A stretch of 64,000 nucleotides of DNA from positions 62,001 to 126,000 of the forward strand of contig CAKOHT010000001.1 of the NCBI GenBank assembly GCA_934085975.1, read 5' to 3'. A model generated the notes under the pieces. The model did no database searches, had not been told where the DNA came from, and worked only from the letters and a program-made list of their open reading frames with translations. Position numbers and translations under genes: made by a program. The DNA is from an uncultured Cetobacterium sp. Its GTDB lineage: Bacteria; Fusobacteriota; Fusobacteriia; Fusobacteriales; Fusobacteriaceae. Each line of letters begins with the position of its first letter. Position 1 is the stretch's first letter. Below, in pieces: positions 8,593-19,100 of the stretch.

Positions 8593-9201
8593 TTAATTTA
8601 ACATAGACTTTAAAAATAGATTATAAAAAATTTCTATTTCTCTAGTTATGTCAATAGTTGCATACTTTTCGACCATTCTTTTATAACTATCCTCATCTAC
8701 TACATCTATTCCCGTTTTAGTTATTAAGTACAACAATAATGTCGTCAATGAAGAGCTCAGCATTGTTCTAATTTTTTCTATTTCACTCCTATACTCCTCT
8801 TTTATATGCTCTTTATTATTATTTAAAAATTCACTGAATATAACATCTCTTTTCATATATTCATCATATGTCAGATTTATTTCTCCATTTTCATAGATTT
8901 TTGCAAATAAAAACAAATTATATCTATCATCTTTTAAGGTTAATCTCCTTCTGACAATCATTTTTAATTTTTCTTCAAATGGAATTTCTAAATCTCCAAC
9001 TTCCTTTAAAAACTCTCTTCTACTTATAACTGAGTTATCCATTATTTCTAATAATAACTCCTCTTTGCTTTTAAAGTAATAATAGAAGCCCCCTTTTGCC
9101 ATTCCTAGAACGTTAGCTATATCCTCTATTTTTGTATTTCTAATTCCATTAGCTGCAAATAAAATAGTTGCTGTTCTCTTTATACGATCTCTTTTTGTCA
9201 C
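8593..9201 (-). CDS. TetR family transcriptional regulator
   Basis: 202 residues, typical TetR length. The N-terminal helix-turn-helix is clear: RIKRTATILFAANGIRNTKI, then EDIANVLGMAKGGFYYYFKSKEEL (about residues 7-48). The C-terminal ligand/dimerisation domain is all-helical and gives no ligand hint. It starts with GTG, with AAGGA about nine bases upstream. It is the last gene of the uppS-cdsA-dxr-tmk-rseP run, only 19 bp after rseP, so it is likely made together with envelope-lipid enzymes and could sense a lipid or membrane stress. That is inference from position. TetR proteins often repress their own or neighbouring genes; the 22-bp palindrome in the pssA promoter is one conceivable target. 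Confidence 0.85.
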   Translation of the reverse strand: MTKRDRIKRTATILFAANGIRNTKIEDIANVLGMAKGGFYYYFKSKEELLLEIMDNSVISRREFLKEVGDLEIPFEEKLKMIVRRRLTLKDDRYNLFLFAKIYENGEINLTYDEYMKRDVIFSEFLNNNKEHIKEEYRSEIEKIRTMLSSSLTTLLLYLITKTGIDVVDEDSYKRMVEKYATIDITREIEIFYNLFLKSMLN

Positions 9202-9220
9202 ACTATCACGTCCTTATTTT

Positions 9221-10249
9221 CTAAAATTTAAAAATATTAAATATGTCGTTAGCTGTTGCAAATATTATCAATCCAAACAATGTTATCATACCTACTGTAT
9301 GAACTCTCTCTTCAAGTTTTTTATCAACCTTTATTCCAACTAATTCTAAAATAACAAATATAATTCTTCCACCATCTAATGCTGGGAAAGGTAATAGATT
9401 AAATATTCCCACATTTATTGAGAGTATTGCTAATAACCAGATTAAAATTCCTGAACTTCCACTTTTACTTGCATCTCCTACAACTTTAACTATTCCAACC
9501 GGACCACTGATATCTTTTGCTTTTACTTTTCCTGTAATGAGCATTTTAACTCCACTTAAAGTATCTTCAAATACCCCTATAAATGTTTTAAAAGATTGTT
9601 TTATTCCCTCTCCAAAACTATATCTTTCGAATTTATATTCAGGAACTATCCCCATTATTGCTGGTTTTTCTTCACTTACTTTAGTTAATGGGACTACTAC
9701 ATCCAATATTTTCCCATCTCTTTCTATAACTACATCTAAAGATTCTCTATTTTTAGAATCTTTCGCTATCGTTTCTCCTATTTCAGACCAAGTAGTTATT
9801 TTTGTCCCATCAATCTCTTTTATAATATCATTTTTCTTTAAAATAGTTGAAGCTTTAGCACTATTTATTATATTTCCTACTATTGGATTTGTATTTTGAA
9901 TAGCTTTACCAGCGGCAAATGTTATTCCTAAAATCACTACTAAAGCCAACATAAAGTTCATAAATACTCCAGCAAATAAAACAACAAACCTTTCGAATGG
10001 TGGTTTACTATTAAAACCGTTCTCTACTTTACTTCCAACTTCCATACCATCAATATTAACAAATCCACCTATAGGTATTATTCTAATAGAATACAGAGTA
10101 TTTCCAGTATAATAGGAGTATAACTCTGGCCCCATTCCTATCGCAAACTCAGAAACGGGCATCTTAAAAAATCGTGCTGCTAAAAAATGTCCCAACTCAT
10201 GTATAAAAATTATTAACCCTAGTAGCAATAGAGCTATTACTATATCCAT
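9221..10249 (-). CDS. rseP: Site-2 intramembrane zinc metalloprotease RseP
   Basis: 342 residues, M50 family. The N-terminal membrane helix carries the zinc site HELGH (17-21). A single PDZ domain lies in the middle (about 125-205, with GIVPEYKFERYS after it). The C-terminal membrane helices contain the third-ligand motif LPFPALDGGRI. The family cuts membrane-spanning anti-sigma factors and remnant signal peptides inside the bilayer. A single PDZ rather than two is usual outside proteobacteria. The start ATG has AGGAGG closely upstream. It follows tmk by 11 bp in the uppS-cdsA-dxr-tmk-rseP-tetR operon, the common dxr-rseP linkage. No sigma/anti-sigma pair is visible in the window. Confidence 0.95.
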   Translation of the reverse strand: MDIVIALLLLGLIIFIHELGHFLAARFFKMPVSEFAIGMGPELYSYYTGNTLYSIRIIPIGGFVNIDGMEVGSKVENGFNSKPPFERFVVLFAGVFMNFMLALVVILGITFAAGKAIQNTNPIVGNIINSAKASTILKKNDIIKEIDGTKITTWSEIGETIAKDSKNRESLDVVIERDGKILDVVVPLTKVSEEKPAIMGIVPEYKFERYSFGEGIKQSFKTFIGVFEDTLSGVKMLITGKVKAKDISGPVGIVKVVGDASKSGSSGILIWLLAILSINVGIFNLLPFPALDGGRIIFVILELVGIKVDKKLEERVHTVGMITLFGLIIFATANDIFNIFKF

Positions 10250-10260
10250 CTTTCCTCCTG

Positions 10261-10947
10261 TTATAAAATTTCATTCACTAATTTAAAAATCTCTTCTGAA
10301 ATTTCTTCTATTGTTTTTAATCTATTATTTTCAACACATTTAATCTCTTTCCAAAAATATTTTCTTGATATCTCACACGCATTTTTATGAGATTTTTTTA
10401 AATATTCAATATTTTTTTCATGTATATCCTTTTTATCTCCACCAGTTATTTTATTTTTCCTTTCAAACATTAGCTTTTGAGCAGTTTCTATCGGCATATT
10501 TAAAAAAATAACCAAATCTGGTCTTGGTATTCCCATTTTATTATACTCTAAATCTTCCAACCATGCTAAATAACTCTCTTTTTCTTCGGATTCATTTATT
10601 TTAGATGCTTGATGAACCATATTTGATGTTGTATATCTATCGGTTATAATTGTTCCACCCTCATTATAAAAAACTCCCCAGTCCATTTTATAAGAAGCAT
10701 AGCGATCTATTGCATACATTGTTGAAGCTGGATATGGATTTACTTTTTCTGCATCACTTCCAAAATCACCAGCTAAATACATTTTTACTGGAGCACACGC
10801 CGGGCTCTCATAATTAGGAAAAGATATCTTCCTTATTTTATTTATCTTTTTTGATAATCTATCAAATAATATCGCTGTTTGTGTTTCCTTTCCACTCGAA
10901 TCTGTGCCCTCTATAACTATAAGTTTTCCTTTTTTAATCTCTTGCAT
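10261..10947 (-). CDS. tmk: Thymidylate kinase
   Basis: 228 residues. It phosphorylates dTMP to dTDP with ATP in the cytoplasm. The P-loop reads [10 protein letters not shown] (about 13-22), and the dTMP-binding DR motif is present ([10 protein letters not shown]), followed by the LID region rich in Lys/Arg ([13 protein letters not shown]). It is somewhat longer than the ~205-residue E. coli-type enzyme, with an extended [19 protein letters not shown] loop typical of the Fusobacteria/Clostridia version. Its start overlaps the end of dxr by 14 bp, which implies coupled translation and places it in the uppS-cdsA-dxr operon. Confidence 0.92.
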   Translation of the reverse strand: MQEIKKGKLIVIEGTDSSGKETQTAILFDRLSKKINKIRKISFPNYESPACAPVKMYLAGDFGSDAEKVNPYPASTMYAIDRYASYKMDWGVFYNEGGTIITDRYTTSNMVHQASKINESEEKESYLAWLEDLEYNKMGIPRPDLVIFLNMPIETAQKLMFERKNKITGGDKKDIHEKNIEYLKKSHKNACEISRKYFWKEIKCVENNRLKTIEEISEEIFKLVNEIL

Positions 10948-12088
10948 AATTACTATAAACCCACTTTCTTGTTTCCTTATCTACATCTTTTATCACTTCT
11001 AAAGAGTCCATCTCCCTCACCTTATGAAATTTCATAGCTCTTTCTATTATTTCATATATTTCTAAAAATTTTATTTTCCCTTCTAGAAATAACTCCACTG
11101 CAACTTCGTTTGCTGAATTAAACACACACGGCATTGTCTTTCCTGTCTTTCCCGCTTGAAAAGCTAATTCTACCCCTTTGAAAACCTTGTTATCAACCTG
11201 ACTAAAAGTAAGCTCTGTCAAAGTTTTTAAACTTAATCTTTCCAACACCCTACTATTTTCTCTTTCTGGGTATGTAAAAGCATACTGAATCGGAAGTTTC
11301 ATGTCTGGTGCTCCCATTTGAGCTATCATAGAATTATCTACAAATTCTACCATCGAATGTATAATACTTTGAGGGTGAACTAAAACCTCTATATTTTCAT
11401 ACCCTATCCCAAACAACATATGTGCCTCTATCACTTCCAATCCTTTATTAACTAAAGTCGAAGAATCGATTGTAATTTTTTTTCCCATCGACCAATTTGG
11501 ATGTTTTAAAGCTTGTTCAACCGTTACCTCTTCTAATTCCTTTAAACTTTTGCCTCTAAAAGTTCCACCACTAGCTGTTATAATTAGATTTTTTATCTCT
11601 TCCTTTCTACTTCCCTGCATACTCTGAAATAAAGCCGAATGCTCACTATCTACAGGAATTATTTCCGCTTTTGGATACTTTTGTAAAAGTTTATTTATAT
11701 ACTCTCCTGCTGCTACCATTGTCTCCTTGTTTGCCAAAGCAATTCTTTTTTCTTTTTTTATCGCCTCTACTGTTGCCTCAATCCCAATAGCACCACTTAT
11801 TGCCGTTAAAACTATATCAGCCTCCTCTAAAGCTCCCATTGCTTTTAATCCTTCATCTCCAAAACAGATTATTTTTTCAGGATATAACTCCCTTAAAACT
11901 TTTGCATTTTTTTCAGAACCTATACAAAGATATGTTGGATTAAACTTCTCCACTTGTTCTTTAAATAACTCTAAATTAGAATATGCTGACATAGCTATAA
12001 CTTTAAATTTCTCTTTTTTGACTTCTATAACCTTTAATGCATTTGTTCCAATACTTCCTGTAGAACCCAATATAGTTATATTTTTCAT
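10934..12088 (-). CDS. dxr: 1-deoxy-D-xylulose-5-phosphate reductoisomerase
   Basis: 384 residues. It converts DXP to MEP, the committed step of the non-mevalonate isoprenoid pathway, using NADPH. Motifs are the NADPH fold GSTGSIGTN at the N-terminus, the metal-binding [11 protein letters not shown] (about 150) and the catalytic-loop region [23 protein letters not shown] written here in parts (HPNWSMG, then [10 protein letters not shown]). ATG at 12088 is chosen because AGGAG lies seven bases upstream; a longer in-frame TTG start at 12103 would place that Shine-Dalgarno inside the gene. It sits after cdsA and before tmk and rseP. Its product feeds UppS, encoded two genes upstream. Confidence 0.96.
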   Translation of the reverse strand: MKNITILGSTGSIGTNALKVIEVKKEKFKVIAMSAYSNLELFKEQVEKFNPTYLCIGSEKNAKVLRELYPEKIICFGDEGLKAMGALEEADIVLTAISGAIGIEATVEAIKKEKRIALANKETMVAAGEYINKLLQKYPKAEIIPVDSEHSALFQSMQGSRKEEIKNLIITASGGTFRGKSLKELEEVTVEQALKHPNWSMGKKITIDSSTLVNKGLEVIEAHMLFGIGYENIEVLVHPQSIIHSMVEFVDNSMIAQMGAPDMKLPIQYAFTYPERENSRVLERLSLKTLTELTFSQVDNKVFKGVELAFQAGKTGKTMPCVFNSANEVAVELFLEGKIKFLEIYEIIERAMKFHKVREMDSLEVIKDVDKETRKWVYSNYARD

Positions 12089-12156
12089 ACTTTTTCTCCT
12101 CAAACCCTTTTATTTCTCTTCTAAAAAAATGGTAGCCTTTTTAAGCTACCTTTTCT

Positions 12157-12969
12157 CTAAATAAATTTTAATAGATAATATACAACTGGTACAACGAATA
12201 ACATACTGTCAAAACGATCTAATATTCCTCCATGCTCTCCTAATAATTTCCCTGAATCTTTAACTTTAAATTCTCTTTTGAACATAGATTCACCTAAATC
12301 ACCTATCTGGGCTATTATACTAATTAACAAGCCAAACAGTAAAACAATCACTGTACTTATATCGGTTCCAAAAATACTAAAATATTTATTTATTAAATAG
12401 ATTGCTCCCATTGTAAAAACTATTCCTCCAATGGAACCTTCTATCGATTTTTTTGGACTTATTGAGCTAAATCCTTGCTTAAATATTTTCCTTCCTATTC
12501 CCATTCCTACAAAATATGCAAATGAATCACATACCCACACTAAAATCTGGATTGTCAATAACCATTTCCCACCATTTGGTAAATAGTTCATTAATAATAG
12601 ATGTGTAAACAACCCAGAAATATAAATAACTCCAAGCAGTGTAATTCCAATATCTCTACTTGAATTTTCAACTTTATTTTGTAAAACTTTTTTTCCTATT
12701 AAAGCTATTATTAATAGAGCTATCGGCATAAGCACAAGCGTCGAATTATCTACATTTACAAAGTAAATTATATTTGGTATAGCCAGTCCAGCTATATATC
12801 CCAAATTTACATCCGGTTTTTTCCCACCAATCTCTGCCATCTTGTAAAACTCAAATAGTCCAACTAAAACAACAAAATTTACGAACAGTAACAGTAAAAA
12901 ACCTCCTTTTAACAATACTGTTATCAAAAGTGGTATTCCTATTAAAGCTACTAATATCCTATTCACCAT
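12157..12969 (-). CDS. cdsA: Phosphatidate cytidylyltransferase
   Basis: 270 residues, an integral membrane enzyme with about 7-8 hydrophobic segments that makes CDP-diacylglycerol from phosphatidic acid and CTP. The family signature is clear near the C-terminus: SPKKSIEGSIGG (about 170-181), then GEHGGILDRFDSMLF (about 243-257), which carries the conserved Asp residues. The start codon follows the uppS stop immediately, with GGAGG upstream, so the two genes are coupled. CDP-DAG made here is the substrate of PssA encoded at 29.1 kb. The uppS-cdsA-dxr order is a classical one. Confidence 0.95.
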   Translation of the reverse strand: MVNRILVALIGIPLLITVLLKGGFLLLLFVNFVVLVGLFEFYKMAEIGGKKPDVNLGYIAGLAIPNIIYFVNVDNSTLVLMPIALLIIALIGKKVLQNKVENSSRDIGITLLGVIYISGLFTHLLLMNYLPNGGKWLLTIQILVWVCDSFAYFVGMGIGRKIFKQGFSSISPKKSIEGSIGGIVFTMGAIYLINKYFSIFGTDISTVIVLLFGLLISIIAQIGDLGESMFKREFKVKDSGKLLGEHGGILDRFDSMLFVVPVVYYLLKFI

Positions 12970-13656
12970 CTACTTTACTCCTCCAAAACGCCTCTCTCTT
13001 TTTTGATAACTTTCTATAGCCTTTATTAACTCATCTCTATCAAAGTCTGGCCAATAAGTTTCTGTCACATATATTTCAGAGTAGGCTATTTGCCATAATA
13101 AAAAATTAGAAATTCTCATCTCTCCACTTGTTCTTATTAGTAACTCTGGATCAGGTAACTGGTTGTATAAATATTTTTCTACAATTTCTTCTGTTATCTC
13201 TTTTTCATCATGTTTTATAATTTCTTTTATAGCGTCAACTAGTTCAGCTCGTCCTCCATAGTTAAAAGCTATATTCAACGTTATTCCCGTATTTCCTTTT
13301 GTTGTCTCTTCCAACCTATTAATTTCTGCAAGTAAATCCTGACTAACTCCCTCTGTTCTTCCAGAAACTAAAAATTTCACATTATTTTTCATCAATAATT
13401 TTTTTTCATTTTTTAAATAAGTTTTGAAAAGAAACATTAAAGCATCCACTTCTTCCTTTGCTCTTTTCCAGTTTTCAGTCGAAAAAGCGTAAACTGTCAA
13501 ATATTTTACACCTAACTCTCCACAATAAGTTAATATTTTCCTTAAAGTATCTGCTCCTGCTTTATGTCCGTATGTTCTGGGCATCCCTCTTTTTTTTGCC
13601 CATCGTCCATTCCCATCCATAATTATTGCTATATGACTTGGTACTCTTAAACTCAT
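12970..13656 (-). CDS. uppS: Undecaprenyl diphosphate synthase (cis-prenyltransferase)
   Basis: 228 residues. It extends farnesyl-PP with isopentenyl-PP in cis to make the C55 carrier used for peptidoglycan and O-antigen. Visible motifs are IIMDGNGRWAKKRG (about 10-23, catalytic Asp and diphosphate-binding Arg), TVYAFSTENWKR (about 66-77) and the C-terminal PDPELLIRTSGEMRISNFLLWQ region (PDPELLIRTSGE then FLLWQ) with YWPDFDRDEL. The start has GAGGAG upstream. It is the first gene of the operon running through cdsA, dxr, tmk, rseP and tetR, behind the promoter at 13685-13713. Confidence 0.96.
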   Translation of the reverse strand: MSLRVPSHIAIIMDGNGRWAKKRGMPRTYGHKAGADTLRKILTYCGELGVKYLTVYAFSTENWKRAKEEVDALMFLFKTYLKNEKKLLMKNNVKFLVSGRTEGVSQDLLAEINRLEETTKGNTGITLNIAFNYGGRAELVDAIKEIIKHDEKEITEEIVEKYLYNQLPDPELLIRTSGEMRISNFLLWQIAYSEIYVTETYWPDFDRDELIKAIESYQKRERRFGGVK

Positions 13657-13684
13657 TATTTTTCTCCTCTCAATAAATCACTAA

Positions 13685-13713
13685 ATTCTACCATATTTAG
13701 AACATTTTTTCCA
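13685..13713 (-). promoter_or_regulatory. Promoter of the uppS operon
   Basis: Minus-strand TGGAAA (13708-13713) and TAGAAT (13685-13690) are separated by 17 bp, about 30 bases before the uppS start codon. A short inverted repeat with TTCTA/TAGAA arms (13686-13702) overlaps the -10 element. Confidence 0.65.
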
Positions 13714-13741
13714 TAAAAAAATGCTTCCTAAGTGAACAAAA

Positions 13742-13763
13742 GAGGTAGTTTTTACGCTACCTC
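13742..13763 (-). terminator. Terminator after nadD
   Basis: GAGGTAG (13742-13748) pairs with CTACCTC (13757-13763) around an 8-base loop, followed on the minus strand by TTTTG. It separates the smc-lpxK-nadD unit from the uppS promoter. Confidence 0.75.
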
Positions 13764-13766
13764 CTT

Positions 13767-14333
13767 CTATCTTTTATATAATTTATTAGCTTTTATGAAC
13801 TCTGCTATCTCTTTTGGTACCATGCTTTCTATGGATTCCTCTTTTAAAATAGCCTCTCTCACGCCAGTTGAAGAAAAATTCAAAAATGGATTTTTTACCT
13901 GTAAAATATTCGCATCTTTTAATAATGTGCTATATCCTTCTCGCTGAAGAATAACAACCTTCGCTAATTTTAGAATCTCTTTATAATTTTTCCATCTATG
14001 AAAGTATGCTCCTGAGTCTTCACCAATAATCTCATAATACTCATTATTTGGGTACATCTCAATAATTTTTAACAGTGTATCATAAGTGAATGCAATATCC
14101 TTTGATTTCACTTCTATATCTGAAACTTCTATTTTTTTTTCATTTCTAAATGCTATCTCACACATCTTTAGTCTCATATTCGCATCTGCCAATATATTTT
14201 TTCTATGAGAGGGAATTCCTACAGGTATAATAAGAAGCTTATCCAGATTCAAGTGATCCACAATAAACTTCGCCATATATATATGTCCATTGTGAATAGG
14301 GTTAAAACTCCCTCCATATATACCTATCTTCAT
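13767..14333 (-). CDS. nadD: Nicotinate-nucleotide adenylyltransferase
   Basis: 188 residues. It transfers AMP from ATP to nicotinate mononucleotide in NAD synthesis. The nucleotidyltransferase motif GGSFNPIHNGHI lies at 8-19 and the second ATP-binding motif appears as FSSTGVREAI (about 159-168, the ISSTxIR equivalent). Length is standard. It starts two bases after the stop of the unknown gene upstream, with GGAG inside that gene's end as Shine-Dalgarno. It is the last gene of the smc-lpxK-hypothetical-nadD unit. A second NAD-pathway gene, pncB, lies at 40.7 kb. Confidence 0.93.
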   Translation of the reverse strand: MKIGIYGGSFNPIHNGHIYMAKFIVDHLNLDKLLIIPVGIPSHRKNILADANMRLKMCEIAFRNEKKIEVSDIEVKSKDIAFTYDTLLKIIEMYPNNEYYEIIGEDSGAYFHRWKNYKEILKLAKVVILQREGYSTLLKDANILQVKNPFLNFSSTGVREAILKEESIESMVPKEIAEFIKANKLYKR

Positions 14334-14335
14334 TT

Positions 14336-15082
14336 TTAATCAATCTCCGCAACTGCTTCAATTAAAAATTTTGTATTATTTAATAGTTCTCCACCAACTT
14401 CCCATTGAAGCGCCTTATCTTGATTTTTAATTCCATTTAGTAACATCATTCTATACTTTTTCTCATTCTTATAGCTATAGCTTTCTAAAACTTTTTTATA
14501 TGCTAACAGTGCTAAATTTTCAAAATCTTTAGGAATCTCTATACTCCTATCTTCAATCTCTTCAGAGCTCTCTAGACAGCTTAAATCATACCTCTGTTTC
14601 GTAAAGTAACTGATAACGAGATAACCAATCTCATCTATCCAACCCACAGCATTCAGAATTTCTCTCATTGCCAAAGCCATCAATGGTTTATAAAAATATA
14701 TATTATCCATAAGTGATAGATTAAATAACGTTTTTATAAACTCCTCTTTATCTTTTAACGCTAACTCTTTTCCATACTTTTTGGAAAATTCTAGCTCTCC
14801 TTTTATCACTAATTTTATAAAATTTTCTTTTAATTTATCAATAGGTATATTCGATAGTCTATCTATTTTTTTTTCCTTAAACCTCTCAGTTCTATTACTT
14901 TCCCTCTCTAAAACTCTCATAAACATCTCATCACTCTTACAAAAGACCATCAAAGGTATTGAAAAATTCATTTTTTTTCTCTTAATTACTCCATCACAAT
15001 CAACAGTCAAGTAGGCTCTTTTATCAAGAGTATCCGCGTTCTCAATTACTTTTGCTACTCTTTTTTCTATTCTACTTTTCAT
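14336..15082 (-). CDS. Conserved hypothetical protein between lpxK and nadD
   Basis: 248 residues, no family recognised. It is soluble, has no signal peptide or membrane segment, and is largely helical with a basic N-terminus (MKSRIEKRVAKVIE) followed by a short strand-rich patch (AYLTVDCDGVIKRKKMNFSI). There is no obvious catalytic motif; the few Cys and His residues do not form a metal site. It overlaps the end of lpxK by 11 bp and runs to within two bases of nadD, so it is translated from the same message as both. Codon use and composition match its neighbours, so it is an ordinary resident gene and likely lineage-specific. No function is proposed. Confidence 0.8.
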   Translation of the reverse strand: MKSRIEKRVAKVIENADTLDKRAYLTVDCDGVIKRKKMNFSIPLMVFCKSDEMFMRVLERESNRTERFKEKKIDRLSNIPIDKLKENFIKLVIKGELEFSKKYGKELALKDKEEFIKTLFNLSLMDNIYFYKPLMALAMREILNAVGWIDEIGYLVISYFTKQRYDLSCLESSEEIEDRSIEIPKDFENLALLAYKKVLESYSYKNEKKYRMMLLNGIKNQDKALQWEVGGELLNNTKFLIEAVAEID

Positions 15083-16088
15083 TTATTTCACCAAATCCTT
15101 TTAAGCTATTATCTTCTAACATTGTAAACTCTATTTTTAAAACAAATAAATTATCTATTTCTAACTTCTTAGGCAATTTTACCAAGTCTTTTTCTGTTGT
15201 TATTATAAAATCTGCATTCATTGCTTTCGCTCTTTTTTTTATAACATCAAAGTCTTTCTCTTTAAAATCATGATGATCCATAAAATCCACTCTTTCTATA
15301 TATTCTGGATTTAGAGAAATTACGGTTTTTTCAAAATTAAGTGGGTTTGCAAGTCCTGAAAATAGAAGAACTCTTTTTCCTGTCACCCAAAATAACGGTT
15401 TTGCATTTCCTTTTATATCACATAACGAAGTTACTCCATGTTTAGCAACTGAAACCGATTTTTTAAATTTTACTTTTAAGAATCTTTTTAATGTTTCTAA
15501 ATCACTTTCTGATATTAAGTCTGATTTTGTTATTATAAATTCACTCGCTCTTTCTCCACCCTTTTGGAAATCTTCTCTCAAAGTACCTTTGGGTAACAAT
15601 GCTCCCCATCCAAAAGGATTTGTTGCATCTATCAACACTATATCTCTGTCTCTTTTTAGTTTCCTATGTTGAAAACCATCATCCAATATTATAGTGTCTA
15701 CTCCAAATTTCTCCACCGCTAATTTACAAGCTTCATATCTATTTCTTCCCACAATGACAGGAACCTTTAAATTCAAGGCATGAATATATGGCTCATCACC
15801 ACTTTCCCTAGATGTCACCAATATTTTTTTACCATCACTCACTATCATTGGATCAATCTTTCTTTTTCCTCTATATCCTCTTGACACTATGGCGACTTTT
15901 CTCCCCATCTTCAAAAGTTTTTTTGTAAAAAACTGAACTGCTGGAGTTTTTCCTGTCCCTCCAACAGTTATATTCCCTATACATAAAATATCAACATCTG
16001 GTATCTCATTTATTTTAAGATACCTTTTATCGTAAAGCCAATTTCGTATTGAGGTTATTAAAAAATATATATACGATAAAAGTCTCAT
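15072..16088 (-). CDS. lpxK: Tetraacyldisaccharide 4'-kinase
   Basis: 338 residues. It phosphorylates the 4' position of the lipid A disaccharide at the inner membrane. An N-terminal hydrophobic helix (LLSYIYFLITSI) anchors it, and the P-loop is GNITVGGTGKTPA (about 37-49). The second conserved block is SRGYRGK, and the metal/ATP region VDTIILDDGFQHRKL lies near 135-149. The C-terminal half carries FSGLANP and FMDHHDF, which are conserved in LpxK. The start has AGAGGA upstream. It is split from the other lpx genes and sits behind smc. Confidence 0.95.
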   Translation of the reverse strand: MRLLSYIYFLITSIRNWLYDKRYLKINEIPDVDILCIGNITVGGTGKTPAVQFFTKKLLKMGRKVAIVSRGYRGKRKIDPMIVSDGKKILVTSRESGDEPYIHALNLKVPVIVGRNRYEACKLAVEKFGVDTIILDDGFQHRKLKRDRDIVLIDATNPFGWGALLPKGTLREDFQKGGERASEFIITKSDLISESDLETLKRFLKVKFKKSVSVAKHGVTSLCDIKGNAKPLFWVTGKRVLLFSGLANPLNFEKTVISLNPEYIERVDFMDHHDFKEKDFDVIKKRAKAMNADFIITTEKDLVKLPKKLEIDNLFVLKIEFTMLEDNSLKGFGEINEK

Positions 16089-16103
16089 TTTTTCCTCTCT
16101 TTA

Positions 16104-19100
16104 TTAAATTTTTACTTGAACTAATTTGGAAATTCCTATTTTTTTATTCATTGTTACACCATATAAAGAATCCGACGCTTTCATAGTTTCTTTATTATGA
16201 GTTATTAAAATAAATTGAGATCTATCAGTAAACTCTTTTAGTTTTCCAATCAATTTTCTAGTATTTTTTTCATCCAGAGCAGCCTCAATCTCATCTAGAA
16301 ATGTAAAGGGACTTGGTTTATACATAAATATCGCCATTATAAAAGCTATCGCAACCATTGATTTTTCTCCACCAGAAAGAAGTGAGAGAGCTTGTCTCTT
16401 TTTATTCTTGTACTTAACCGATATCTCAACGCCACAATTTTGGAAATCCTCTCCATTATGAAGCGATAATTTTCCTTCAGAGTTATCCAATGTTTCAATG
16501 CACATCTCATTAAAATTTTTATTTATCTCTTCATAAGCCTCGTAAAATTTTTCTTCAATTGTCTGGTCAATCTCTTTTATTAAAAGAGAAAGGCTTTTCT
16601 CTCCTTTTACTAAATCATCCCTTTGTAAATCAATAAACTTATACTTATTATCTAACTCTTTAAACTCTTCAATTGAAAGTAAATTCACAGATTCAAACTC
16701 TCTTAATTTTAATTCTAATTCTCTCACCCTTGTTCTAGAAGTCTTTATCTTCTCTTCACTGACTATGTATTCTTCAACTTCCAATAACTCTTCTAATTGA
16801 ACTAAAATCTCTTCAATTTCTTTAGAAATTCTTTCTTTTCTTTCCAATTCTCTATTTAAAATCTCTTTTTCTTTAAATAAAGTTGTCTCAATCTCTCTTG
16901 AACCTCTTATCATATCTTTTGACTTTTCTTCTAAAATATGATCCTCTTTTTTCATCTCCTTTAGTTCTTGATTCTCATTTTCAAATTTTATATTTTTATT
17001 CTTTATATCTTCCGCTATAGTATGAGCTTTTTCTTCCAATTTTTCAAGCTCTTTTTTTATTTCATCTAAAACATTTAATATTTTATTCTGTTTTTCCTGC
17101 TGCTCCCTTTGCTCACTTCTTTCTCTCTCTTCCTCTTTTTCAATTTGAATAAATCTGTCTTTGCTATTTAAATAAAGTATTCTTATATCTGAAAACTCAT
17201 CTCTTAAAGTATTTATCTCTGTGCTTAAAACTTGAATTATTGAATTTTCATTATTTAGCTCATTTTTTAAATCCGACACTATTTTTTCAGTTATCTCTTT
17301 TTCGCTCTGAGAATTTTCTACTCTTCTGGCATATTCTTTACTATAATTTTCCTCTTCTTGAATCTCTATATCCACTACTCTTTTTTCTTTCTCTAATTTC
17401 TCGCTTTTAGACTTTAAGTCCAAATAAAGTTCCTCTGCTATTTTAGTTTGTTTTCTTAAACTATCCTCTAAAGCATCTATTCCACCGATTTCTTCTTCAT
17501 ACTTCTCAAGCTTTTTACTCATAATTTGGATTTTTTCATTCCATTCTTTTAGCTTAATCGATATATTATTCACAGTTTCTTCCAAAATTTTGATTTCTTT
17601 TTTTCTTTCAAAAATTTGAGACACAATAGAGTTTGAAGTTTCTCCACCCGTTATTCTTCCTCTAGAACTTAAAAGTTCCCCAGAAAGAGTCACAATATTT
17701 CCACTATAACTATTTTTTTTCACTATTTTTAAAGCTACGTCAATCTCTGTTACAACTAGAGTATTCCCTAGTAACATATCCAAAACTTTACTATATTTTT
17801 TATTCACATATACTAAGTCAGATGCTCTTCCCACAACTCCATCTTTTTTAGGTATATCTTTTATTGAACCCGCTTTAATTGTATCCAAAGATAAAAATGA
17901 AGCTTTTCCAGCTTTTTTTTCCTTTAGAATCTCTATTCCTTTTTTAGCCACTTCACTTGTTGTTACAACTATATCTTGTAGATTTCCAGGTATTGCTGCT
18001 TCTATTGCTTTTTGATAGTTTTCAGGAACATTTATTAACGAAATTACAGCCCCTTCTACTCCCGCTATCTTTGCATTTAAAACTTCCTTTACTCCCTTAT
18101 AGAATCCTTCATTACTCTCTTGAATTCTATATAGTGCCTGTAATTTAGCGGAAGCTCTTTTCTCTTCAAACTCAGCATTTCTTATTAGTTCTGCAGCTTT
18201 ATTCATATCCTTGCTTAAATTACTAATCTCTTGCTCTAACTTTATCTGTCTTTCTTCCGTTTCTTTTAGAGCCTTTTGCTTTAGCTCTTTGTTTTTCAAC
18301 GCTTCTTCCAGTGCTTTTGAATTCTCCTCTATTTTCTTATCAAATCCATTTTTTTCCTCTTTCAAAGATGCAATCTTAAATTCGCTTCCTTTCATTCTTC
18401 TTGTGGAGCTTTCTATCTCATTTAAAAGTTTTAGTTTTTCAACTTCTAAATCCATTATTTTTTTCTTTTTTAATTCACTGCTAATCTCTTTGTCTCTTTT
18501 TTTTGACTCTTTATCCTTAATGGCTTTTTCAAACTCTCCATTTTTTATTTCAATATCTAAAACTTTTTCTTTAATTCTCTCTTTTTCCTCTTTCAGTTTC
18601 ACTAATATTTGATCTTTAGATTCCACTGTTTTTTTTACTAAAACTATCTCTTCCTCTTTCTGCTTCAACTCCCTCTTATAGGAAGTTATTCTTTCTCTAA
18701 CTCTTATCTCTTCTTTTTCCAAAGTTTCTATTTCTGACTTTAAAGATGTATTACTTTCCGAGAAGTTTTCTATTTTAGAATACAACTCTTTTCTTCTATT
18801 TTCTATTGAGTTAAGTTCTAAATCTAATTTTTTTAACTCCTCTTCTAATGTTGAAGTTATTGTCAATAGTCTTTCCTGCTCTTTTTCACCTGATTTCAAA
18901 ACAACATTTTTAGAGTTTAAGTCAAATGTTAATACCCCTTTTTGTAAAATATTTTTTTCATCTTTTAAGTTCAAATACTCTATGGCTTTCTTGGATTGCT
19001 TTTCAACCCTTGCTCTATTTTCACCAATTTCGCTTAAAACTAGCTCTATTTTTTCAAGTTCATTTTGAACTTTCTCTAATCTTTTTTCAGATTCCATTTT

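Noticed and set aside
18211-18612. Plus-strand frame opposite smc
   Set aside because: It is the Ser/Phe-rich complement of the coiled-coil coding sequence.
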